Source: an uncultured Lachnospiraceae bacterium
GTDB lineage: Bacteria; Bacillota; Clostridia; Lachnospirales; Lachnospiraceae
Assembly (NCBI GenBank): GCA_900320325.1
Contig: ONRU01000002.1
Location: 1 to 52,116, forward strand
Length of the DNA: 52,116 nt
Direction of reading: 5' to 3'
Below are positions 15,808-24,343 of the stretch, one piece after another. A program made the position numbers and the translations under genes. Under the pieces are notes generated by a model, which did not search any database, had not been told where the DNA came from, and worked only from the letters and a program-made list of their open reading frames with translations. Position 1 is the first letter of the stretch; each line of letters begins with the position of its first letter.

Positions 15808-17094
15808 ATGAGCGATTACAGGATCAATACAAAATGTGTACAGGGCGGCTATCAGCCGGAGAACGGAGGTCCCAGGCAGATCCCGATCATCCAGTCTACG
15901 ACCTTTAAATATAATACCAGTGAAGATATGGGCAAGCTTTTCGACCTGGAGGCTTCCGGTTATTTCTATTCCCGTCTGCAGAATCCCACCTGTGACTATG
16001 TAGCTGCCAAGATCGCCGAGATGGAAGGCGGGACAGCGGGCATGCTGACCTCATCCGGTCAGGCGGCCAATTTCTTTTCTCTTTTCAATATCTGTGAAGC
16101 AGGCAGCCATATCGTTTCGTCCTCCGCGATCTACGGCGGGACCTTCAATCTGATCTCTGTCACCATGGCCAAAATGGGGATCGAGGCGACCTTCGTCTCT
16201 CCCGACGCCACGGAAGAAGAGCTGCATGCTGCTTTTAAAGACAATACAAGGGCCATGTTCGGCGAGACCATTGCCAATCCTGCCCTGACAGTCCTGGATA
16301 TTGAGAAGTTTGCCAAAGTTGCCCATGCCCACGGCGTGCCGCTGATCGTGGACAATACCTTCCCGACCCCTGTCAACTGCAGGCCCATCGAATGGGGCGC
16401 GGATATCGTGACCCATTCCACCACCAAATACATGGACGGCCATGGATCGGCTGTCGGCGGCGCCATCGTAGACAGCGGCAATTTCAACTGGATGGCTTAC
16501 GCGGACAAGTATCCCGGCCTCTGCACACCGGATGAATCCTATCACGGTATTGTATACGCTGAGAAGTTCGGCCAGGGTGGCGCTTTCATCACAAAGTGCG
16601 TTTCCCAGCTGATGCGGGATCTGGGCACGGTACAGTCTCCCCAGAGCGCCTTTTATCTGAACCTGGGTCTGGAGTCCCTGCATGTCAGGATGCCCCGGCA
16701 TGTGGAGAACGGACAGGCGGTCGCTGAATTCCTGCAGAAGCAGCCCCAGGTCAAGCATGTCAGCTATTCCGGACTTCCCGGAGATCCTTATTACGATATC
16801 GCGAAGAAATATATGCCCGACGGCGGCTGCGGCGTCGTTTCCTTCGAGCTTGAAGGAGGCAGGGCTGCCGCGGAGACCTTCATGAAGAATCTGAAGCTGG
16901 CGGCCATTGAGACCCACGTGGCGGATGCCAGGACCTGCTGCCTGAACCCGGCAACGTCCACCCACAGGCAGATGAACGAGGAACAGCTGGCCGCGGCCGG
17001 CATCCCGGCCGGACTGGTCCGTATGTCCTGCGGCCTGGAGGACAAGGAAGACCTGATCGCTGACCTGCGGCAGGCACTGGAGGCCATTGGCTGA
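15808..17094 (+). CDS. metY: O-acetylhomoserine sulfhydrylase (homocysteine synthase)
   Basis: A 428-residue PLP enzyme of the Cys/Met metabolism family. It makes homocysteine from O-acetylhomoserine and sulfide. Typical segments are the start NTKCVQGGYQPENGGPR, the cofactor-stacking SSGQAANFF (82-90), IVDNTFPTP (180-188) and STTKYMDGHG with the PLP lysine Lys207; the C-terminus has the substrate-carboxylate region CCLNPATSTHRQM. Length and the long inserted region after Lys207 distinguish MetY from cystathionine gamma-synthase/MetB. AGGAGG at 15793-15798 sets the start. A PPOX-family gene follows 68 bases downstream, probably on the same transcript. Confidence 0.92.
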   Translation: MSDYRINTKCVQGGYQPENGGPRQIPIIQSTTFKYNTSEDMGKLFDLEASGYFYSRLQNPTCDYVAAKIAEMEGGTAGMLTSSGQAANFFSLFNICEAGSHIVSSSAIYGGTFNLISVTMAKMGIEATFVSPDATEEELHAAFKDNTRAMFGETIANPALTVLDIEKFAKVAHAHGVPLIVDNTFPTPVNCRPIEWGADIVTHSTTKYMDGHGSAVGGAIVDSGNFNWMAYADKYPGLCTPDESYHGIVYAEKFGQGGAFITKCVSQLMRDLGTVQSPQSAFYLNLGLESLHVRMPRHVENGQAVAEFLQKQPQVKHVSYSGLPGDPYYDIAKKYMPDGGCGVVSFELEGGRAAAETFMKNLKLAAIETHVADARTCCLNPATSTHRQMNEEQLAAAGIPAGLVRMSCGLEDKEDLIADLRQALEAIG

Positions 17095-17162
17095 TCCGGT
17101 TTCCCACGGAGCTTTAACAGAACAGAGATGTTGACACAGTAGATATAAAGGAAGGTAAACAC

Positions 17163-17555
17163 ATGCAGAAGATTTATGATTTTTTAAAGGGCGCAGGCAC
17201 CTATTATCTGGCGACCTGTGACGGCGATCAGCCCAGAGTCAGGCCTTTCGGCACCATTGATCTGTTTGACGGCAGGCTCTGCATCCAGACGGGCCTGGTC
17301 AAGGATGTGGCTAAGCAGATGCTGGCCAATCCGAAGGTGGAGATCAGCGCCATGAACGGCGGCAAGTGGATCCGTCTTTCCGCGAAAGCAGTCCTGGATG
17401 AAAGGATCGAGGCCCAGGAGCATATGCTGGCCGCTTATCCGGAACTGGCTGCCATGTATAAGCCCGGCGACGGCAATACCGCTGTTTTCGCCCTGACCGA
17501 AGGACAGGCGGCAATCTGTTCCTTTACGGAGGCCCCGGAGATCATTACCTTCTGA
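17163..17555 (+). CDS. PPOX-family FMN-binding protein
   Basis: A 130-residue split-barrel protein of the pyridoxamine-5'-phosphate oxidase-like group. Visible features are the opening YYLATCDGDQPRVRPFGTI strand pair, GRLCIQTGLVKDVAKQML and the VEISAM strand, which line the FMN site. Small members of this type include NimA-like nitroreductases and general flavin proteins; the substrate is not readable. It follows metY closely and ends in a strong terminator. GGAAGG precedes the ATG. Confidence 0.82.
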   Translation: MQKIYDFLKGAGTYYLATCDGDQPRVRPFGTIDLFDGRLCIQTGLVKDVAKQMLANPKVEISAMNGGKWIRLSAKAVLDERIEAQEHMLAAYPELAAMYKPGDGNTAVFALTEGQAAICSFTEAPEIITF

Positions 17556-17594
17556 TGTCCGCAAAGGATATTGGATCTGACAGACAAAGAAAAG

Positions 17595-17631
17595 GCGTCC
17601 TGCTGTCTTCCGACAGCGGGACGCTGTTTTT
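17595..17631 (+). terminator. Terminator of the metY-PPOX unit
   Basis: A 13-bp stem (17595-17607 with 17612-17624, one wobble) with a TTCC loop, followed by TGTTTTTT. It lies between convergent genes. Confidence 0.88.
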
Positions 17632-17654
17632 TCAGATATTTGCGCAATGAGTCT

Positions 17655-18206
17655 TCAGCGGTCCTCCAGCAGCCGGCCGCTCAGGATATCCAGAGTCAGC
17701 TGTTCCAGTACCGCCGGGTCAGGCTTTTCCTCCCGCAGGATGTAGCTGTTGGCAAGTCCGGAAAAGCCGCCGGACAGGAAATCCGCCGTATAGGCGCGCC
17801 GGTCTTCCGGAGCGTCGGGCAGGAAACAACAGCAGTTCATCAGGGAATCATACATGCTGGTATACAGGATATAAGGAAGATTATTCTCTGCCAGGAGCCT
17901 GAGAAAGTCCGCGTGGTCCGTGATATATCTGGTGTAGCTGCGGCAGATCTGCTCAATGGGAGAGATGGACCGGTCCGGATCCATCTGTCCGTCCGGATCA
18001 TAGCAGTAGCTCTGCTGCAGGGTCCAGGTGATCACATTTTCCTTGGACTGGAAGAGGCTGTAGAAGGTCTGCCTGGAGACGCCTGCCTCCCGGCAGAGGG
18101 TACTGATGCTGATCCTGGAAAAAGGGACGTCCTCCATCAGCCGCAGAAGGGTGCAGGATATCTGATTCTGAGAGGACAGGGCCGTTTTATTGGTTCCGCA
18201 GTACAT
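17655..18206 (-). CDS. TetR/AcrR-family transcriptional regulator
   Basis: A 183-residue one-component regulator. The N-terminal helix-turn-helix reads FSRISISTLCREAGVSRQTFYSLFQSKENV (about 29-58), the standard TetR signature; the rest is an all-helical ligand-binding half with a run of cysteines (CCC, near 127). AAGGAG before 18206 fixes the start and excludes the longer frame to 18254. Its own promoter overlaps that of the divergent lon side, and two palindromes there are the likely operators, so autorepression is expected. The ligand is unknown. Confidence 0.88.
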   Translation of the reverse strand: MYCGTNKTALSSQNQISCTLLRLMEDVPFSRISISTLCREAGVSRQTFYSLFQSKENVITWTLQQSYCYDPDGQMDPDRSISPIEQICRSYTRYITDHADFLRLLAENNLPYILYTSMYDSLMNCCCFLPDAPEDRRAYTADFLSGGFSGLANSYILREEKPDPAVLEQLTLDILSGRLLEDR

Positions 18207-18273
18207 GAAAATCTCCTTAAGGTGCCTGATCCTGACAGGGACAGGCCGAATCATAAAATATATATAAATAAAC

Positions 18274-18327
18274 TTGACAGCTGTCTATGTTAATGCTATT
18301 ATGTCAGCGTAATCTGACAGTTGTCAA
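18274..18327. promoter_or_regulatory. Face-to-face promoters embedded in two TetR operators
   Basis: Plus strand: TTGACA (18274-18279), 17-base spacer, TATTAT (18297-18302). Minus strand: TTGACA (18327-18322), 18-base spacer, CATAAT (18303-18298). The two -10 elements overlap. Each -35 lies inside a palindrome: GACAGCTGTC (18276-18285, perfect) and TGACAGTTGTCA (18315-18326), whose centres are 40 bases apart. Regulator binding at both sites would silence both directions. Confidence 0.75.
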
Positions 18328-18346
18328 GGTTATTATAACAAAGGAT

Positions 18347-18372
18347 GACTCCTGTGGGGAGTCAAATTTTTT
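18347..18372 (+). terminator. Terminator-like hairpin upstream of lon
   Basis: GACTCC (18347-18352) pairs with GGAGTC (18358-18363), followed by AAATTTTTT. A transcript from the plus promoter at 18302 would be only about 60 bases long if it ended here. Confidence 0.55.
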
Positions 18373-18381
18373 ACCTGAGTT

Positions 18382-18408
18382 TTAGCACTCGACGCGTTAG
18401 AGTGCTGA
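18382..18408 (+). promoter_or_regulatory. CIRCE element (HrcA operator)
   Basis: TTAGCACTC, nine bases, GAGTGCTGA: eight of nine positions of each arm mirror each other, and the spacing is exactly that of the CIRCE consensus. It implies HrcA repression of lon that is relieved by heat shock or protein misfolding. Confidence 0.9.
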
Positions 18409-18475
18409 TAAAATTGTAAGCAATCCATTGAACGCAATCCATGGAATAATATTCCATCTGAGACGGGAGGTGCCT

Positions 18476-20785
18476 ATGGCAGCATTACCTATTTATAACA
18501 CCGTGGCGGTACCGGATGCCGATATATATTTTAAGACCGATTATTATACGGAAATGACCGGCAAGGCGCCCGGCAGGGATGACCGGATCTTTCTGATCGT
18601 GATGAAGGACAAGCAGGCCAGAGAGGAGCTGACCGGCGACAGCTTTTATCCGATCGGCCTGTCAGGCCAGATCAAAGAGGTCAGCACGGAAGGATATATC
18701 TGTGTCCGGACCCGTAACCGGGTCAACATTGACGACGTGGTGGTCTACAATGACCACAGCATAGACCTGTCCATCTCCAGAAGACCGGATCTGGATGACC
18801 TGGACCGGGAGGCGGCCGGGGAACACCTGAAGCAGATGAAGAGCGCTGTCATCCGCTTTTCGGATAACTATCAGTGGGGGCCGGCCATCCGGGGCTATAT
18901 TGCCCAGTGGACCAATATGGGAGAGATCGCGGCGGCCATGTCTCCCTGGCTGATGAATACCAACGAGGAACGCTATGCCCTGCTGGCGGAGGATTCTCTG
19001 GCCCGCCGCAATGACATGATGGAACAGATGCTCTATGAGAATCTGGAGATGACCACCATCAAAAATGACGCGAAGGCAGCCCAGGAGGAGAGCTACCAGA
19101 AGATGTATAAGGAATCGGCCATCCGCAAGCAGATCGAGTATCTGCAGAAGCAGCTGGACGAAATGCATCCGGAAAATGTCTCGGACCTGCGCCGTCTGGA
19201 AATTAAAGTGGAAGAATCGGGCATGAACGAAACCGCCCGCAAGGAAGCGGACAAGGTCCTGAACCGGCTCCGTCAGGAGGGCAGTAACGGTACAGAGACG
19301 GGTATGCTCTATGATTATCTGGATTTCCTGACCGGTCTTTCCTGGAAAAAGGAAAAACCGCAGAATATTGACCTGGGAGAAGCAGAGAGAATCCTGGAAG
19401 AAGATCATTTCGGACTGGAGAAGGTCCGGAAGCGGATCATCCAGCAGATCGCGGTCATGAACCTGCGCCGCCAGCAGTCCGGTTCCATCCTGCTTTTTGT
19501 GGGAGCGCCCGGTACCGGCAAGACCAGCATCGGCCAGAGTATTGCCCGGGCCCTGCAGCGTAAATATGTCCGGGTCAGCCTGGGCGGCGTCCGGGATGAA
19601 GCGGATATCCGCGGCCACAGGCGGACCTATATCGGCGCCATGCCCGGCAGGATCATGGACAGCATCCAGAAGAGCGGCGCTTCCAATCCGGTCATGGTCC
19701 TGGATGAAGTGGATAAACTGGGCATCTCCTATAACGGAGATCCGGCCAGCGCCCTGCTGGAGGTCCTGGATCCCGAACAGAACAGTACCTTTACAGACCA
19801 TTACATGAACGTTCCCTATGACCTTTCCAATGTGTTCTTCATCTGCACGGCCAATTCGGTGGATACTATCCCTGAGCCCCTGCTGAACAGAATGGAGGTC
19901 ATCCAGTTCCAGGGATATACACCGCTGGACAAGATGCAGATCGCCAAAAAGCATCTGCTGCCCAAAGCCATGCGGGCTGTAGGCATCCGGGAGGAGAATC
20001 TGGAAATGGACGACAGCGTCCTGGAAACGATCATTTCCGAATATACCAGAGAAAGCGGCGTACGCGGCCTGAAAAAGCGCATGGACACCCTCTGCCGCAG
20101 CGCGGCGGTCGAACTGGTCCGCGGCAGTGCCGGCAAGATCACAGTTACCCGGGACAACCTGCGGGATTATATGGACGCCAGACCGATCCATCACGGCAAA
20201 GTCAAAGAAAAAGCCCGGACAGGTGTAGTTACAGGGCTTGCCTGGACGGCCGTGGGCGGTGAGATCCTCTACATAGAGACACTGCTGACCAAAGGCAGCG
20301 GCAAGATCACGGTGACCGGCCAGCTGGGCGATGTCATGAAAGAGTCCGCCCAGATCGCGGTCAGCCTGGTAAGATCGCTGTTTCCGGAAGCGGCAGACCG
20401 GTTCCGTGAAAATGACCTGCATATCCATGTGCCGGACGGGGCGACCCCCAAAGACGGTCCTTCCGCCGGCATTACCATGACAACGGCCCTGTCCTCCCTG
20501 ATTACAGGCATTCCCGTCAGGCCGGATACAGCCATGACCGGTGAGATCTCCCTGCAGGGAGACGTGAAGCCGATCGGCGGTCTGCCTGAGAAACTGATGG
20601 CTGCCCAGAGAGCCGGCGTCCGCAGGGTATTCATCCCGGCGGAGAACCTGGAAGACCTGCGGGATGTCGCCGCGGAAGTCCGTGACAGCCTGGAGATCAT
20701 TCCGGTCGAAAGAGCGGAAGAGGTCCTGACACAGCTGGGCATCATGGAAAGACCGGCAGCGCAGGACACGAAACAGGCCGGCTGA
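18476..20785 (+). CDS. lon: ATP-dependent protease Lon
   Basis: A 769-residue cytosolic protease of the S16 family that degrades misfolded and regulatory proteins. The N-domain (1-190) is divergent but begins with the expected LPIYNTVAVPDADI strand. A coiled segment (about 215-290) precedes the AAA+ module with Walker A GAPGTGKTS from about residue 343 and Walker B VMVLDEVDKL. The protease domain has Ser663 in DGPSAG and Lys706 in GGLPEK, 43 residues apart as in E. coli Lon. GGGAGG before ATG 18476 supports the start over 18428. Control appears double: CIRCE directly upstream, plus the TetR operators further up. Confidence 0.95.
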   Translation: MAALPIYNTVAVPDADIYFKTDYYTEMTGKAPGRDDRIFLIVMKDKQAREELTGDSFYPIGLSGQIKEVSTEGYICVRTRNRVNIDDVVVYNDHSIDLSISRRPDLDDLDREAAGEHLKQMKSAVIRFSDNYQWGPAIRGYIAQWTNMGEIAAAMSPWLMNTNEERYALLAEDSLARRNDMMEQMLYENLEMTTIKNDAKAAQEESYQKMYKESAIRKQIEYLQKQLDEMHPENVSDLRRLEIKVEESGMNETARKEADKVLNRLRQEGSNGTETGMLYDYLDFLTGLSWKKEKPQNIDLGEAERILEEDHFGLEKVRKRIIQQIAVMNLRRQQSGSILLFVGAPGTGKTSIGQSIARALQRKYVRVSLGGVRDEADIRGHRRTYIGAMPGRIMDSIQKSGASNPVMVLDEVDKLGISYNGDPASALLEVLDPEQNSTFTDHYMNVPYDLSNVFFICTANSVDTIPEPLLNRMEVIQFQGYTPLDKMQIAKKHLLPKAMRAVGIREENLEMDDSVLETIISEYTRESGVRGLKKRMDTLCRSAAVELVRGSAGKITVTRDNLRDYMDARPIHHGKVKEKARTGVVTGLAWTAVGGEILYIETLLTKGSGKITVTGQLGDVMKESAQIAVSLVRSLFPEAADRFRENDLHIHVPDGATPKDGPSAGITMTTALSSLITGIPVRPDTAMTGEISLQGDVKPIGGLPEKLMAAQRAGVRRVFIPAENLEDLRDVAAEVRDSLEIIPVERAEEVLTQLGIMERPAAQDTKQAG

Positions 20786-20807
20786 ACTGCATAAGCTCCT
20801 CCCTTTT

Positions 20808-20868
20808 ATCCCCCGCAGACAGAACGGGAAATCCGCTTTGCGGACTGTCCTGTCTGCGGGGGATTTTT
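20808..20868 (+). terminator. Terminator of lon
   Basis: A 15-bp stem (20808-20822 with 20850-20864) carrying an inner TCCGC/GCGGA hairpin, followed by five Ts. Confidence 0.88.
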
Positions 20869-20935
20869 CACGTCCTGAACGAAAGGCGAAATCAGGGATA
20901 TATTTGAGTACAGACAGGGAACTGCCCGGTGTATT

Positions 20936-20985
20936 AACAAGACCGGTCCGCATGTCCTGTTTGCTTTTAAAGCGGTCTTGTTTTA
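20936..20985 (+). terminator. Terminator-like hairpin ahead of the ZapA-like genes
   Basis: AACAAGACCG (20936-20945) pairs with CGGTCTTGTT (20973-20982), then TTATC. No gene lies between it and the lon terminator, so it is either a leader attenuator for the next operon or the end of a short RNA. Confidence 0.55.
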
Positions 20986-21057
20986 TCATAAAACATGGTG
21001 GATTCCCGCCGGATGCCGGCAGGATCCGCCGTGAATACCGAAATGATGGAGGAGCGG

Positions 21058-21720
21058 ATGGCAGAATATAAAACAGACACAAAAATTACCATAGGGGGCC
21101 GGACGATCACCCTGAGCGGCCATGAGAGCGAAGAATATATGCGGCAGGTCGCCGACTATCTGAACGGAAAGCGCAAGAGCTTTGATGATGACACCAGCTA
21201 TTGGAAGCTGCCGGAGGATATGCGCAATATTATGCTGCAGCTGAATCTGGCGGATGACTATTTCAAGGAGCAGGAGCACGCCTCCGAACTGGAGAGGCAG
21301 CTGGATACAGCTAAGGATACCTATAACCGCATGCTGCAGGAAGCCAGGGCGGAGGACCGCAAGAAGATCCACAGCCTGGAGACAGGCATTCAGGAGAAGA
21401 TCGATCAGGCCTGCGCCGTGGAAAAAGAAAAGCTGCAGTCACTGGAGGAACGTGTCCGGGATCAGGATACGATGATCCGGAATCTGCAGGCCAGACTGGC
21501 GGAGACGGAGAAATCCCTGAAGGACAGGGAAGCGGAGCTGCAAAAGACCAGAGAGGCCGGACAGCAGGAGAAACGGGAACTGGCGGCGCTCAGACAGGAG
21601 CTGACGTCCAGAAAAGAGACGGCGCTGCAGGCATCCAGAGAAATCGACGCCCTGCAGAAGAGCAGGCAGGAATTCAACGAGATTCTGGGCCGGCTGCAGG
21701 AAATCAGAAAGAAACTGTAG
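21058..21720 (+). CDS. ZapA-headed coiled-coil protein, short form
   Basis: A 220-residue cytosolic protein. Residues 1-80 form a ZapA-like head (ITIGGRTITLSG, SEEYMRQVADYLNGK, then MRNIMLQLNLADDYF). ZapA binds and bundles FtsZ at the division ring. Residues 81-205 are a predicted continuous coiled coil rich in Glu, Arg, Gln and Leu, absent from ordinary ZapA of about 100 residues. The C-terminus (EILGRLQEIRKKL) recurs in its neighbour. GGAGGAG at 21048-21054 marks ATG 21058. Eighteen bases separate it from a second, longer paralogue. A division role is inferred from the head only. Confidence 0.75.
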   Translation: MAEYKTDTKITIGGRTITLSGHESEEYMRQVADYLNGKRKSFDDDTSYWKLPEDMRNIMLQLNLADDYFKEQEHASELERQLDTAKDTYNRMLQEARAEDRKKIHSLETGIQEKIDQACAVEKEKLQSLEERVRDQDTMIRNLQARLAETEKSLKDREAELQKTREAGQQEKRELAALRQELTSRKETALQASREIDALQKSRQEFNEILGRLQEIRKKL

Positions 21721-21738
21721 ACCGAGGGGGAACAGAGC

Positions 21739-23076
21739 ATGGCAGAAGCAAAAGACGTAAAGATTTCAATCGGCGGCAAGACGATTACCCTCAGCGGGGA
21801 TGTCAGTGAAGAGTATTCTTCCAGGCTGGCGGAATATCTGAACGGTAAGCGCAAGAGCTTTCATGATGATTCCAGCTACTGGAAGCTGCCCGAGGATATG
21901 CGGGCCATTATGCTGCAGCTGAATCTGGCGGATGATTATTTCCAGGAGCAGGAGCGGTCAGCGGCCCTGGAGCAGGAGCTGGCACGGATCCGGGAGGAGG
22001 ACCGCAGGGAGATGGAGGCTGTCAGAGGACAGCTGAACGCCCGGCTGAAAGCGTCCAGTGATGCCGCGGCCAAAAACCTGGAGGAGACCAAAGAGGCCTA
22101 CAAGAGGATCCTGGATCAGGAAAGGCAGGCCGCCGCCAGGGAGCTGGAGGAGACCCGGAAAAAGGACCGGCGGGCCATGGACAGTGCCCTGAAAGAAGCG
22201 GATGACAAGATGGCCGCCGCCAGAAAGGCGGATCAGGACAGGCTGGAGGCAGTCCGCAGGCAGATGTCCTCCCAGCTGCAGGCAGAGAAGGACGGCAGAA
22301 AGCGGGAGACAGAGGCCCTGCGGCAGCAGCTGGCTTCGATCCGTCAGGAATATGAGAAACAGCTGGCGGATCTGCAGGCAGCCCATCAGGCGGAACTGGC
22401 AGGCGAAAGGCAGAGCGCGGAGGAACAGCTGGCGGAGACCAGAGAGCGCCTGACGAAGGAACTGACGGATACCAGGGACAGCCTGACGAAGGAACTGACG
22501 GATACCAGGGACAGCCTGACGAAGGAGCTGCAGGAGACCCGCGACGGGCTCTCCCGGCAGCTGGAGGAGGAGCAGGCCTCCCGCCAGAAGCTGGTCCAGG
22601 CGGAAAAGGAAAATCTGCGGGCGGAGTTTGCCCGGGAAAGGGAAAAAGACCGGCAGGAGCTGGAGGATTTCCGGGAACGGATGACCGGTGAACTGGACGC
22701 CGCCCAGGAACTGATCAATGAACAGCAGGCGGAGCTGGATCAGACAAAGGAGACCCTGCGGCAGGGAGAGGAGCAGGCCAGGCAGACCGCCGGTGAGCTG
22801 AACTCCCGGATTCAGACCCTGCAGGATGAAAAGAAAAAGATGCTGGCGGATCTGGAAGAGAACGTCCGGCTGATCGAGGAGGCGGAAGAAGCCAAAAAGG
22901 ACCTGCAGGAACAGATCAGCAGTCTGGAGGACCGGCTGGAAACAGCAGACCGGGAGATTGAAGCAGGCCGTCAGGTCGGACGTGACGCAGCGGATATGAT
23001 AGACCGTCTGGCCGGGACCCGGAAGCAGATGGACCAGATCATGGCAGAGCTGGTCAGGATCAGGCAGAACTTATAA
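21739..23076 (+). CDS. ZapA-headed coiled-coil protein, long form
   Basis: A 445-residue paralogue of the preceding protein. The head (1-80) is nearly the same: ISIGGKTITLSG, LNGKRKSF, SSYWKLPEDMRAIMLQLNLADDYF. The coiled coil runs from about 81 to 430, almost without proline or glycine breaks, so it could span roughly three times the length of the short form. Three 11-residue repeats (LTKELTDTRDS type) lie near 237-270. The end, QIMAELVRIRQNL, matches the short form's tail. Charge pattern and lack of signal peptide indicate a cytosolic rod. The pair is probably co-transcribed and may co-assemble through the heads. Confidence 0.75.
   Translation: MAEAKDVKISIGGKTITLSGDVSEEYSSRLAEYLNGKRKSFHDDSSYWKLPEDMRAIMLQLNLADDYFQEQERSAALEQELARIREEDRREMEAVRGQLNARLKASSDAAAKNLEETKEAYKRILDQERQAAARELEETRKKDRRAMDSALKEADDKMAAARKADQDRLEAVRRQMSSQLQAEKDGRKRETEALRQQLASIRQEYEKQLADLQAAHQAELAGERQSAEEQLAETRERLTKELTDTRDSLTKELTDTRDSLTKELQETRDGLSRQLEEEQASRQKLVQAEKENLRAEFAREREKDRQELEDFRERMTGELDAAQELINEQQAELDQTKETLRQGEEQARQTAGELNSRIQTLQDEKKKMLADLEENVRLIEEAEEAKKDLQEQISSLEDRLETADREIEAGRQVGRDAADMIDRLAGTRKQMDQIMAELVRIRQNL
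22449..22547 (+). repeat. 33-bp tandem repeat inside the long coiled coil
   Basis: Two identical 33-base units (22449-22481 and 22482-22514) and a diverged third (22515-22547). Each codes for 11 residues, one hendecad of coiled coil, so copy-number change would lengthen the rod in frame by one helical unit. Confidence 0.85.
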
Positions 23077-23161
23077 GGCGGCTGTCGGGAAGCAGTGCCC
23101 GGAAGTGATCCGGGAGAAAGGAAGATCGGGCCCGTTCCGGGCGGCTGATCAGTGAAAGAAT

Positions 23162-24337
23162 ATGATTGCGAAGAAATGGATTTCTGCCCTGCTGACAGCG
23201 GCAGTTATGACGGCAGCCCTGGCAGGCTGCGGCGGACAGGCTGTTCCGGAAGAGACGGCGGCCGGACAGACACTGGCGGCGGCAGCGGAAGAAAAACCGG
23301 AACCCGTGGAGGTGAAGGCAGGCGTATTTTATTTTTACGAGCAGGACGCTTTTATCAGCAAACTGCAGGATTCGGTGAATACAGCCCTGGAAGAAGCCGG
23401 TATCGCCTATGAAAATTATGACGCCGGCAATGATCAGGAGACCCAGATGGAACAGATCCGGGAGGCCATCGACGGCGGATGCAACCTGCTGATCGTCAAT
23501 CTGGTGGACAAGGGGGCTTCCGCTTCCTCTTCCAGAGTGTGTGACATGGCCGCACAGGCGGAAATACCGGTCATCTTTTTCAACCGGGCCGTAGAGCCGG
23601 GCGGCGGAGAAGGCGCTGTCCTCGGAGGCTATGAAAATGTGGCCCTTGTCATTTCAGATCCTGCGGAAGCGGGACATCTGCAGGGAAAGATGATCGGCCG
23701 CTATGTGGCGGACCACTATGATGAAGTGGACCTGAATGATGATGACGTGATCACTTACGCCATGTTCAAGGGCGAGGCCGAGAACCAGGACGCGGTCCTG
23801 CGCACGGCCTCCGCGGTAGAGGACGCCAATCAGGTCCTGGCGGAGGAAGAACGTCAGGAACTGGTCTACTTTGATCCCGATAACAGTGACCGCTACCAGC
23901 TGGATCTGAATGGCACCTGGTCGGCAAAGGCCGCGGAAGAGTATATGCGTACCAATCTGCAGCTGTATACGGAAGCTGACGGCAATATGATCGAGCTGAT
24001 CATCTGCAACAACGATGATATGGCGGAAGGCTGCATCCGGGCCCTGCAGGAGAAGGGTTATAATACGGCGGACAGTCAGGTCCGGATCCCGGTATTCGGT
24101 GTGGACGGGATCGACAACAGCCTGGCCCTGATCGAAGAAGGCCTGATGACAGGTACGGTAAAGCAGGATACCGGCGCCATCGCCGCCTGTATTGCCCTGC
24201 TGGCGGGCAATGTCCATAACGGACTGGAACTGACCGCCGGAACAGAATCTTATAAAAAGGATACGGAACACGGTCTGGACAATCTGATCTATATTCCTTA
24301 CGGAGATACGGTCACCGCCCCGGACGAAGAAGAATAA
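23162..24337 (+). CDS. Sugar-binding lipoprotein, periplasmic-binding-protein type I (MglB-like)
   Basis: A 391-residue lipoprotein. The signal ends at ALAGC with Cys23, followed by a flexible Ala/Glu linker. The body is a galactose/methyl-galactoside-binding-type fold: VFYFYEQDAFISKLQDSV opening, then QMEQIREAIDGGCNLLIVNLVD, PVIFFNRAV, YAMFKGEAENQDAVLR, IICNNDDMAEGCIRAL and IPVFGVDGIDNSLALIEEGLMTGTVKQD, all typical sugar-contact regions of the MglB group. No mglA or mglC partner is nearby, so it is an orphan receptor that might feed a distant transporter or a chemosensor. Ribosome site is weak (GAAAG). Confidence 0.82.
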   Translation: MIAKKWISALLTAAVMTAALAGCGGQAVPEETAAGQTLAAAAEEKPEPVEVKAGVFYFYEQDAFISKLQDSVNTALEEAGIAYENYDAGNDQETQMEQIREAIDGGCNLLIVNLVDKGASASSSRVCDMAAQAEIPVIFFNRAVEPGGGEGAVLGGYENVALVISDPAEAGHLQGKMIGRYVADHYDEVDLNDDDVITYAMFKGEAENQDAVLRTASAVEDANQVLAEEERQELVYFDPDNSDRYQLDLNGTWSAKAAEEYMRTNLQLYTEADGNMIELIICNNDDMAEGCIRALQEKGYNTADSQVRIPVFGVDGIDNSLALIEEGLMTGTVKQDTGAIAACIALLAGNVHNGLELTAGTESYKKDTEHGLDNLIYIPYGDTVTAPDEEE

Positions 24338-24343
24338 GACACC

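Noticed and set aside
18662..21082. 806-codon open frame on the minus strand opposite lon
   Set aside because: It mirrors lon codon by codon, has no ribosome site or protein motif, and runs across the lon terminator. It is a by-product of GC-rich codon use.
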